The notes below the pieces were generated by a model. The model was not told the origin of the DNA, did no database searches, and saw only the letters and a list, made by a program, of their open reading frames with translations. Positions 12,409 through 21,795 of a DNA stretch of 64,000 nucleotides are shown in pieces (position 1 is the first letter of the stretch; every line of letters starts with the position of its first letter). A program made the position numbers and the translations under genes. Source of the stretch: Onchidella celtica (lineage: Eukaryota > Mollusca > Gastropoda > Systellommatophora > Onchidiidae); contig OZ007571.1 in the NCBI GenBank assembly GCA_963931925.1, positions 9,824,444 to 9,888,443 on the forward strand, read 5' to 3'.

Positions 12409-14913
12409 ATGCAACTTGTAGTACCGAGATCTTTTCGTCGCGACATTATTCGTCTCGCGCATGACACTTCCTTGGCGGGTCACCAGGGAAAGGCCAGAAC
12501 TAAGTCTCGAATACTATCGCAATTTTTTTGGCCCAGTATTTACGCAGATGTAAACCGGTTCGTATCAACATGTGACGTATGTCAGAGACGTACTCCTAAA
12601 GGAAGAACATCACGAGCTCCTCTGCAGGAGATGCCTATGGTCTCCAGACCATTTGAGCGCGTTGCCGTAGATATAGTTGGACCCCTACACAAGTCAGACA
12701 GAGGACATCGTTTTATACTTTCTGTCATTGACTACGCAACCCGTTGGCCAGAGGCCATTCCGCTAAAAGACATTTCAGCTGATCATGTCGCTGAAGCCCT
12801 TATTACTATTTTTTCACGTCTTGGGTTTCCGGTTGAAATTTTATCGGACAGAGGTCCACAGTTTACCTCTGAGCTTTTTAAGAAAGTCTTGGAGTTGGTC
12901 GGGATTAAACAAAGATTGACGTCTCCATACCACCCACAGTCTAATGGCTGCTGTGAACGTTGGAATGCTACCATGAAAAGTATGCTTGCGCGAGTTTCCG
13001 CCGACAAACCGAGTGATTGGGATCGACAACTCCCCGCTATTCTTTTTGCATACCGAGAACTACCGAACGCATCGACGGGTTTTTCCCCCTTCGAATTATT
13101 GTATGGTCGCAAGCCGCGTGGTCCAATGGCCATACTCCATGATTTATTCGCCGGATCAGACACCGACGACAATGATACGCGGTCTGCATATCAATACGTT
13201 GTAGACTTGCGCCATCGAATTCTTAACGCATGTCAGCTCGCACAAAAATCTTCAGCTGCGCATGCTAGCCTTTACAAACAATATCGTGATCAAGGTAGCC
13301 GATTGCGAACCTTGGCCGTCGGAGACCAAACTCTTGTTCTCCTTCCGGAGACCAAAAATAAACTCCTTCTTACATGGAAGGGACCTTTTAAAGTTCTAAA
13401 GAGACTTTCTCGAGTAAATTATCTTATCAAGATTCGAGGACAGGACAAAGTCTTCCATATAAATATGTTAAAGCAGTACCTGTCCGACGATAATAATCGA
13501 CAGAATAATCGCCGAAATGTGGTTGCTCAGGCCAATGCGGCCTTGGTTTCAGTTGACGATGATGATCCTATTAAGATTGAGAATTCAATCCCCGCACTTC
13601 GATCTTCTGAAAACACTTCGGATGTAAATATAAATCCAGATTTATCTGAATCGCAAAGACAAGATTTAAGAGATTTGCTTGACGAGTTTACTACAGTCTT
13701 TACTGATCTACCAGGTAATACTTCTTTAGTACAGCATGTTATAAGATTAAAGACGGATATACCCGTCTTTGTTAAACCATACCCGCGTCCGCTGCACGCA
13801 CAAGAGACTATAATAACCGAGGTACGTATCTTGTTTCACCGGGGAGTGATAGAGCGATCGACGAGTCCATATAACTCACCCATCGTCTTAGTGAAAAAAA
13901 AAGATGATACCGTGCGTTTTTGTATTGACTATCGTAAACTTAATGAGATTACGATTTATGACGCTGAACCGATTCCCAACCAGGAGAATCTTTTTGCTCA
14001 GTTAGCGAGGGCAACGATTTTTTCTAAAATTGATCTTTCCAAAGGCTATTGGCAAATTCCGCTTGATGAGAATAGCAAGCAATATACCGCTTTTCAGACC
14101 CCGTTGGGTCTTATGCAGTGGCGCTATATGCCTTTCGGGTTAGTTACAGCCCCGGCTACTTTCGCCCGTATGATGACAATATTGCTCCAGGGTATGAATT
14201 CCGTATTGTCGTATTTTGACGACATTTGTATTTATGAAACCGATTGGTCGGGCCACCTCGCAGCCCTACGACAAGTTTTTATTGCTCTTCGTCGAGCTGG
14301 CCTTACGGCGAAACCCAGTAAGGTGTTTTTAGGATATAATGAAATTAATTTTCTGGGCCATACAATTGCCCACGGCGTTCAGACTCCTGATGACAAGAAG
14401 ATAACTACCATCTTAAAGCTCCAACCACCTCGAACTAAGAAAGAAGTTCGTAGTTTATTGGGCTTTCTTAACTATTATAGGAAATTCATTCCAAATTTTT
14501 CTTCGCTTACAGCTCCGTTGTCGGACCTCACAAGAAAGAATTTTCCTAATAAAGTGAAATGGACAACCGAATGTGCTGATACACTTCGCACCGTTCAACA
14601 ACTGTTTTCCACTTCCCCCATTCTCATACTTCCAGATATTAACCAAATATTTATTGTCCGCACTGATGCGTCGGACAAGGGATTGGGAGCTGTGTTATTA
14701 CAGGAACGAGACGATACCTTGCGGCCATGTCTATACGCCAGCCGCAAGTTGCTAGATAGGGAATGCCGCTATGCAATTATCGAGCGAGAGTGCCTCGCTA
14801 TCATTTTTGCTGTAAACGCATTTTCGCGATATCTACTCATGTCCGAGTTTATAATTGAAACGGACCATCGTCCGTTGTTATTCTTAAAGACTAACAGGGC
14901 TAAAAATGCTTGA
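12409..14913 (+). CDS. pol: Pol of element A, copy 3: integrase followed by reverse transcriptase and RNase H
   Basis: This is the third 834-residue copy, reading the same as the first two. Its downstream LTR (15692-16956) is the last of the array, so this is the only internal region in the window whose distal LTR is not followed by another unit. Confidence 0.9.
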   Translation: MQLVVPRSFRRDIIRLAHDTSLAGHQGKARTKSRILSQFFWPSIYADVNRFVSTCDVCQRRTPKGRTSRAPLQEMPMVSRPFERVAVDIVGPLHKSDRGHRFILSVIDYATRWPEAIPLKDISADHVAEALITIFSRLGFPVEILSDRGPQFTSELFKKVLELVGIKQRLTSPYHPQSNGCCERWNATMKSMLARVSADKPSDWDRQLPAILFAYRELPNASTGFSPFELLYGRKPRGPMAILHDLFAGSDTDDNDTRSAYQYVVDLRHRILNACQLAQKSSAAHASLYKQYRDQGSRLRTLAVGDQTLVLLPETKNKLLLTWKGPFKVLKRLSRVNYLIKIRGQDKVFHINMLKQYLSDDNNRQNNRRNVVAQANAALVSVDDDDPIKIENSIPALRSSENTSDVNINPDLSESQRQDLRDLLDEFTTVFTDLPGNTSLVQHVIRLKTDIPVFVKPYPRPLHAQETIITEVRILFHRGVIERSTSPYNSPIVLVKKKDDTVRFCIDYRKLNEITIYDAEPIPNQENLFAQLARATIFSKIDLSKGYWQIPLDENSKQYTAFQTPLGLMQWRYMPFGLVTAPATFARMMTILLQGMNSVLSYFDDICIYETDWSGHLAALRQVFIALRRAGLTAKPSKVFLGYNEINFLGHTIAHGVQTPDDKKITTILKLQPPRTKKEVRSLLGFLNYYRKFIPNFSSLTAPLSDLTRKNFPNKVKWTTECADTLRTVQQLFSTSPILILPDINQIFIVRTDASDKGLGAVLLQERDDTLRPCLYASRKLLDRECRYAIIERECLAIIFAVNAFSRYLLMSEFIIETDHRPLLFLKTNRAKNA

Positions 14914-15691
14914 TTAACGAGGTGGAGTCTTGCACTCCAGGAATACCGGTTTGTTATCCGGTCTATCCTGGGCGGTGACAATTCCCAAGCTGATATTTTG
15001 TCACGTCTCATTTAATTTCCTATTACAGAGTGTTGTGTCTTGTATTGGGGTTGGATAGTGCTTGTCCCCCTCAATTCTAGACGGTGGATGGATTCACATT
15101 TATCTTGTTCATTACTTTATGAACCATTTTTACAATCCTTTTTTGTGAATATCCTTTTTCCACCAGCGTCATTCCTGACTGTGACCTGAACTTCTGGCAA
15201 ACCTGACGCCCTTGTCAGCGGGTCAATGAGATAGAGACATGGCAAACCAAGCTACCAGAGCTACTGCTGCCATTGGATACCACAGTATTTTAATTAACAA
15301 TATATTGTGTGTGAATGTGTATATAAGCAGCAATTGTGTGTGTTGACTAAATAATTATGAGCCTATTCCTTCAGTAAGGCTTCATTGTTGATAATAGTTA
15401 TACTTTAATCCAGCAGTATACGGTGATATACTCATTATTATTATAGATGTTTCTGAGAATTTTGATTGTGTGCAGTAAAAATGTTTAGATAGATTAAATT
15501 CTATAGAACGTGGCATCAATAATTGTATGCTTTTTGTCCATCCAATATGCACGTTCTTAGTTACATTTTTCTTCTCAAGCTTAAGGCTCATCTTTCTACA
15601 GTACTGCTTAAGCCCCTACCACAATAACTTTGGGATTTCTTGGATCTTATCGTGTAAATTTTTCTTAAAATTTTCACTGGGGTGGGGGATA

Positions 15692-16956
15692 TGTCAGGGT
15701 TAGGATTTGAATTGCCGTGCTGGGTCACGCTTTATTTCATGTCATCATTGATTTTAGCCAGTGCAAACGTCCTTGAACTATTCCCGTGGACAGTTTGTTT
15801 TTATAACGCTTTTTCTTAGAGATGGAAAGAAAGTGGGGCAAGATAGAACGAATGGATAAAGTAACAGTGACGGTGCAGTTTTCGACCCCGTGGTTTGGGT
15901 GTACTTTAGCAAGGGAAGACGGGGCGAATAAGGAGTGAATAAATTCGTACATAAAACGTAGAGGGTGGAGAGACTTTGCGAACGCTTTTGACATGGTAAT
16001 TTAACTTTGTCTGTTACTATTAATAGATTGCGAGCTGAGCTCGAAATGGATGCACCAATCAAATTTGAGCAGTTCGCTGGGGGTTGCAGAAGATATAAGC
16101 GAAGCCATCTTTAGGTTTACTCACTCCATGCAGATCCTTTCCGGCTGCGAGGGTGTCGGCTAAGGTTCAGCCAGAGAGAACCATAAGACTGTTAAAGACA
16201 TGTCTATGTCCTGGATAGACAATGAAATAATCCACAGCTATTTTCTCCAGTTCCCTGAAATCGTTTCAGGGAACCAATCGTAAGTGTCTTCACAATGATT
16301 CGAGATGATGTGAATCTGACCCTACTTTTCCAGTAGAAGTACTACCAAAGGATGCAAGACTATAATGTTTTTACTTGCCATTAAGATCTAGACTGAGTGA
16401 CTGATATACACATTTGTAAATTGTAATTTGATGTGTCTGGATGAGGCTGGGGATTGCCAGCCCATCCTAGAGCAGATCTAGATCTATCTTAACTACGTCA
16501 GTGTGTCTTGACGGTTTGATCCTTTATAAGCTATTACTGAGTTAATATTGTCGTCTGAGACATAAGAATATTATTTGTGAGATAGTAGGCAGATTATATT
16601 TCTGAAGATAAATAATTACTAAGTAAACTGTGAATGAGTCAGAATGATATGGATTTTCTAATCTTTTAAGAATCTAGAGGAGACTTCTAGTTATGTATTA
16701 TAGTATTTTCATTTGATGCTGCTGATGTTGTCTTTTTAATATGTAAGATAGACGAAATTGTTAGGAATTTTAAGTAATAAATTTGTGGCCCTACAAGGTC
16801 CTTGATATAACTTACTCGAAATTGTTATTAGTGTATGTGGCATGGTATGGCAGAGTAATTTCTAAAACCTCTCGATAGTGTAAAATGCAGTCGAACACAT
16901 AATTTTATAATATAACCATCCCCGTAACACTCGAGGGCATACCCCAAATCATAACA
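15692..16956 (+). repeat. Terminal LTR of the element A array
   Basis: This full 1265-bp LTR ends in ATAACA at 16956. In the other units that base is followed by the primer site, but here unrelated DNA begins. The coincidence of array end and LTR end supports true integration through the LTR terminus. The 5-bp target duplication cannot be tested because the left end is outside the window. Confidence 0.8.
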
Positions 16957-17663
16957 ACGGACAATAACAAACTCTACAGTCTGAACATATTTACAGATAG
17001 GATTAAGAAGAGAACAAGAGAGACGTCTTCCTAAAACAACGAGGAAGATGGGAACGCTACAATCTAAACAAAGTGTACAGATCCCTATCAAAGTCCGTTC
17101 TCGCGAATGCGACTTCCCACAGTTTCAATAACCACTGGTGTTGCGAGACCGCACAATCTGTCGTCGAGACGGCAGAGTCTGCGACCAAGCCACCATTTTG
17201 GCAGGGGGGACCCGCAAACGTAAGAACGCCCTCGCCACCGCCCGTGAGTTCCTAAACACAGAGAAAAAGTAAAATCAGCCTGTAAAACAGAAGGAGGAAC
17301 ACTCAACTCCTTAACGCAGACAATATTAAGGATGGAATCACTTAACTCAAGGAACTGGTGGAGATTCCTTTAGCCCTTGCGTACACCACAGTCAGTACGT
17401 TTGTCTTTCTTCGTTCAGTTATGTTGAAGTCTCCTTGGCCTCGATCCTCGGGTCAATGGGAGAGCCGGAAATATGTGGAACAAATAATCAAAGAAAGCAG
17501 TATTCAAAACTAAATACAATGAAGTAATTAAAGTAGCTCAACGTGCAGACCACGTGAGCACTGAAACTGAAAAGAAACAAAAGTTAATCAAAGAGAAAAA
17601 CGATATTATAATCTAATCTAAATAAACTATAAATTAAACAATGTCGTGTAGTGTCCCCTCCAG
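16957..17663 (-). mobile_element. Internal segment of LTR element B (minus strand), next to its 5' LTR
   Basis: This 707-base segment lies between the end of array A and the LTR at 17664-18909. Read on the minus strand, the LTR ends ...CGACA and is followed after one base by TGGAGGGGACAC, so this should be the start of the internal region of B. I see no gag or pol motif in it; the short reading frames present look random. The rest of B would lie beyond array A, suggesting that A inserted into B. Confidence 0.45.
17645..17662 (-). other. Candidate primer binding site of element B
   Basis: On the minus strand this reads TGGAGGGGACACTACACG, one base after the LTR end. Eleven of its first twelve bases agree with the complement of the usual eukaryotic tRNA-Cys 3' end, as I recall it. 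This sets the orientation of B. Confidence 0.45.
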
Positions 17664-18909
17664 TGTCGCGGATCGGGATTTTGGGGAATATAGATCAAGA
17701 GGTCCGCTTCCCAATCACACGAGCACAAAAAAACAACAACAATTAAACAACTTTCACTCTAAAAACTAAATAAATCAATTTGAGTAACAGACTGTAAAGT
17801 TTATATATCTAACAAATTCAAAGATAAAATATACAATAGATAACGAATACAATAGCAACTGAAAATGCTCAGCTAAGCTGAGGAGCAACTATGAAGTACT
17901 TAAGGCAATGTAATATGAAGTTATCTAAGTCACAATAAATTTACATTCAAAAGAATCCGCGCCCGAGGGCGACGGATCCTGTAAGGTTTAAAGTTCTATC
18001 TCTCTTCATACTAAAACATATTTATATAGCGTCTCTGCCAGGCGCGCTCTGGTGTAGTTCACACGTGGTCGCGGGAAATGCATGTGGTCTGGCAGTACTG
18101 GTCAACAGTCTACATGTGTAGGTGGCTGTAAATTCAGGATGGAATTAAAATCTTTAGCTCACCATTCGGCCCTCACAATGTGAGGGCTGTTGATGTTAGC
18201 GCTGTGGGTTTAATGCTCAAACAAGTAGGCTTGGGCTCAGGAGCGTAGATTTCTGACAATGCTCCATCACTGTACATATCAGCTCAATCGCTGCGTCTCT
18301 ATGACTTCTCATCTGGCTGAGAGCTCGCCGTCCACCTCGTAAATGGATTGTCTACATGTGGCCCAGAACTAAGTTCTGTATGGCCTTAAATACTGGACTG
18401 CATCTGCAGCTTACCGTCTAATTCCTGGATTGTGATTGGTGCAACCACTTCTAGCTCAGCTGCCGAACTGAGTTATTTTAAGTAACAGCCCTACGCAACG
18501 ACCTTGGGTCGACATCAAAGGTCGAATCACTCAAGACAATAAAATGTAATTTTATAGCAATAAATTCTTAACATGTTCAAAACCCCGAGCTTTTACTCTG
18601 GATCACGGATTTTCTGTACGTCAACAGACGTCTCAATAACATTTAATTCCTACTCACCCCTTCCCTCTCTACTAAACCTAGTTCAAAACACGAGATATAA
18701 AAAGTGCTCAGTCATGCACACCTACGCTGTCCGTCTATCCTTCCCCACACCTTCTGTCTATCTATTATAAAAAAAAACTGTTCAAAACAAATTGTTTACG
18801 AGACCAAGTTATGCTGGCTCGCACAATAATTACGTTTGTAAAAATTACTCACTGCTCTCACAAAAATTTAGTCAGTGGAAACATTTATGAATTAAATCTA
18901 TTCTTGACA
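17664..18909 (-). repeat. LTR of element B, left copy
   Basis: This 1246-bp sequence recurs at 20541-21790. On the plus strand it starts TGTCGCG and ends TTGACA, so both ends have the TG...CA form. A TATA-like box (minus strand GCTATATAAATATG, about 18017-18030) sits about 880 bases into the LTR, a position similar to that in element A. The bases on its two sides do not form a target duplication, as expected if this is the 5' LTR of a longer element extending leftward. Confidence 0.75.
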
Positions 18910-19396
18910 ATATTTAATTATAAATGCATGACAAAACTTATGTCAAAACATTCAACTCATGATAATCACATACATAATCACAAAAACAGAGATATTTCAA
19001 ATTTACTCTTGGGGATCATGGCTATTCTCTATTCCCCGTTTCACATCTAGATCTAACCCCTCTGTCCATAAACTTAATTACGTATACTTAATAGTCTCTG
19101 TCAACAGCTGCCCTCCTCGTTGATGCAGTTTCACGTCTCCAGAGTTCACACGATCCTTTCTAGATCTCTAACTTCGACGATGACAGGGAAAACAGACGCC
19201 CCTGGCTTCTCACAAATATGAACACACAGTTCACACCCGCCATCGTAGATTACTAGCTCCTTGAGGGGTTCTCATCATCCCGTCCTCAGGACTCTTCAAC
19301 TTCTGCAAACACACAGCACACCGACGGTTCACACCCGCCATCGTAAATCACGAGCTCCTGAAGGGTTCCCATCCTATCATCAGGTCTCCTCAACTT

Positions 19397-19549
19397 CTGG
19401 TCCCCATGGCACGACCTTCCACTTGTCGCCCGGACCGATAAATTATTCTTATTGGGAAATAAATGTGAACATCATGGATCCCTCATACACCTAACACTTC
19501 TGGTCCCCACTGGCACGACCTTCCACTTGTCGCCCGGACCGATAAATTC
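19397..19549. repeat. Local direct duplication of about 48 bp
   Basis: A segment starting CTGGTCCCCA and running through GGCACGACCTTCCACTTG to GATAAATT appears at about 19397-19444 and again at about 19499-19549. Just before it, a second motif starting TTCACACCCGCCATCGTA also occurs twice (about 19231 and 19328). Confidence 0.7.
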
Positions 19550-19669
19550 TGCGTCTTCCTTTAGGAATGAATAACTTGGGAACCACGTGTGTCGAGCTTC
19601 TCCTCTACTTATACTCCTGAGGCCTTTGCACACGCGACTAGTTTAAAGCGAGTCGTGTGTATCTATTCA

Positions 19670-19885
19670 CGCTCGTCAATAATGTTAAAAACCGTGTTTT
19701 CCCCTGCTAAGCTCACCCCCCTAGACTCGTGGCGCACAAGGCCACCGACCTTCCTCGTGATAGTAATCTTTCATGCTAGTCAACAACTTAAAAACTCCCC
19801 TTCTCCCCTACTAAGTTTACCCCCTCTATACTCGTGGCGTACAAGGTCATCAACCTTAATCGTGACAGTACGAACAACAATAAAA
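19670..19885. repeat. Diverged tandem duplication, about 105-bp period
   Basis: ACTCGTGGCGCACAAGG at 19725 recurs as ACTCGTGGCGTACAAGG at 19830, and the flanks align too (GTTAAAAAC.. with CTTAAAAAC.., CCCCTGCTAAG with CCCCTACTAAG). Divergence is moderate, so the duplication is not recent. Confidence 0.65.
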
Positions 19886-20540
19886 AGCGTCGTGGCTCCA
19901 GCATTTGTAAATGTGTTAACTGGAACTTTACTGAATCGTGTAATGCTGTCTGTTGAGATTACACGAGTATAATCAGCAGATTTTAATGTTTTGTCTGTGA
20001 ATTTTGTTTGTATGCAATCAGAATGAGAATGTGTTTGAAACTGACAAATTTTTCTCCCTTTTTTTTTGTGGGGGGGGGGGGGGGGGGGGTCTTTTTAATG
20101 TTTTTAGTTGGTTTTGTTATTGTATTCTTAAAGTGAGCGAGGCTTTGCTATTTACAACTTAAGTCTTTTTGCCATTATTTTGAATTTGCTTCAAGCCTTG
20201 ATGCGACGCCATGGATCTTCCGTGGTTTTTATAATAGACCTACACATTGTATCTCGTCAATTAAACTAGGAGATCACATGACAAGAACAACAATGAGTTT
20301 TCGAGGTTTTGTTCTGTAAACCTTTGGGTAGGGGGCGGTGTTCTGACACAGACACTTTGGCCTAGAACACGATTTCTACCAGGTGAACTGGATAACCCTA
20401 CCACAGTACGTTATCACGAAGAGCTGCAAATGTTACTTTTGTTAGGCTGGATTCGCACGGAGCCAAATCTGTTTTGTCTCGTTAATGTGAGAAGTGGACT
20501 ATATAATGAAGTTGAACATAACCTGATCGTGCACTGGAGA

Positions 20541-21790
20541 TGTCGCGAATCGGGATTTTGGGGAATATAGATCAAGAGGTCCGCTTCCCAATCACACGAG
20601 CACAAAAAAAAAACAACAACAAATAAACAACTTTCACCCTAAAAACTAAATAAATCAATTTGAGTAACAGACTGTAAAGTTTATATATCTAACAAATTCA
20701 AAGATAAAATATACAATAGATAACGAATACAATAGCAACTGAAAATGCTCAACTAAGCTGAGGAGCAACTATGAAGTACTTAAGGCAATGTAATATGAAG
20801 TTATCTAAGTCACAATAAATTTACATTCAAAAGAATCCGCGCCCGAGGGCGACGGATCCTGTAAGGTTTAAAGTTCTATCTCTCTTCATACTAAAACATA
20901 TTTATATAGCGTCTCTGCCAGGAGCGCTCTGGTGTAGTTCACACGTGGTCGCGGGAAATGCATGTGGTCTGGCAGTACTGGTCAACAGTCTACATGTGTA
21001 GGTGGCTGTAAATTCAGGATGGAATTAAAATCTTTAGCTCACCATTCGGCCCTCACAATGTGAGGGCTGTTGATATTAGCGCTGTGGGTTTAATGCTCAA
21101 ACAAGTAGGCTTGGGCTCAGGAGCGTAGATTTCTGACAATGCTCCATCACTGTACATATCAGCTCAATCGCTGCGTCTCTATGACTTCTCATCTGGCTGA
21201 GAGCTCGCCGTCCACCTCGTAAATGGATTGTCTACATGTGGCATCTAGCTAAGCTCTGCATGGGTTTAAATACTAAAGCTATGTCTCGACCTTCCGTCCA
21301 GATTCATACATTTGATTGGTGCAACCACCTCTAGCTCAGCTGCCGAACCGAGTTATTTTAAGTAACAGCCCTACGCAACGACCTTGGGTCGACATCAAAG
21401 GTCGAATCACTCAAGACAATAAAATGTAATTTTATAGTAATAAATTCTTAACATGTTCAAAACCCCGAGCTTTTACTCTGGATCACGGATTTTCTGTACG
21501 TCAACAGACGTCTCAATAACATTTAATTCCTACTCACCCCTTCCCTCTCTACTAAACCTAGTTCAAACCACGAGATATAAAAAGTGCTCAGTCATGCACA
21601 CCTACGCTGTCCGTCTATCCTTCCCCACACCTTCTGTCTATCTATTAGGAAAAAAACTGTTCAAAATAAATTGTTTACGAGACCAAGTTATGCTGGCTCG
21701 CACAATAATTACGTTTGTAAAAATTACTCACTGCTCTCTCACAAAAATTTACTCAGTGGAAACATTTATGAATCAAATCTGTTCTTGACA
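20541..21790 (-). repeat. Solo LTR of element B
   Basis: This is a 1250-bp copy of the LTR at 17664-18909. The bases GGAGA stand immediately on both sides (20536-20540 and 21791-21795), which is a 5-bp target duplication around a single LTR. A solo LTR is what remains after recombination between the two LTRs of an inserted element. Most of its length differs from the left copy at about 1-2% of sites, except for one block of about 75 bases (21243-21313) that is strikingly different. Confidence 0.8.
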
Positions 21791-21795
21791 GGAGA

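Larger units (their letters stand above)
1..16956 (+). mobile_element. Tandem array of Gmr1-like Ty3/Gypsy element A (three internal regions sharing LTRs)
   Basis: The same unit follows itself three times, with matching points at 1, 5370, 10685 and 16054, and then stops at unit position 903. The stop point (16956, ...ATAACA) is also where each unit changes from LTR to a primer-site-like sequence, so the last partial unit completes a final LTR. Each unit is therefore one LTR plus about 4.1 kb of internal DNA. Domain order in pol is integrase, then reverse transcriptase, then RNase H, which is the mark of Gmr1-like elements. The three encoded pol proteins look identical, so the array formed or was homogenised very recently. 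The copies look close to whole in pol, with about one break, but no gag is visible. The left end lies outside the window. Such arrays can arise by LTR-LTR recombination or by insertion of one-LTR circles; which applies here is inference. Confidence 0.9.
18910..20535. other. Non-coding DNA between two element B LTRs, rich in local duplications
   Basis: No protein-like reading frame was found here. It holds two local duplications (annotated separately), a run of G near 20071-20089 and otherwise anonymous AT-rich sequence. It is probably host DNA into which the two B copies inserted separately, because only the right LTR has a matching target duplication. Confidence 0.5.

Noticed and set aside
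17664-21790. One LTR element bounded by the two B LTRs with a 1.6-kb internal region
   Set aside because: The right LTR has its own GGAGA target duplication, the spacer has no primer site next to the left LTR on that side, and it has no coding sequence.
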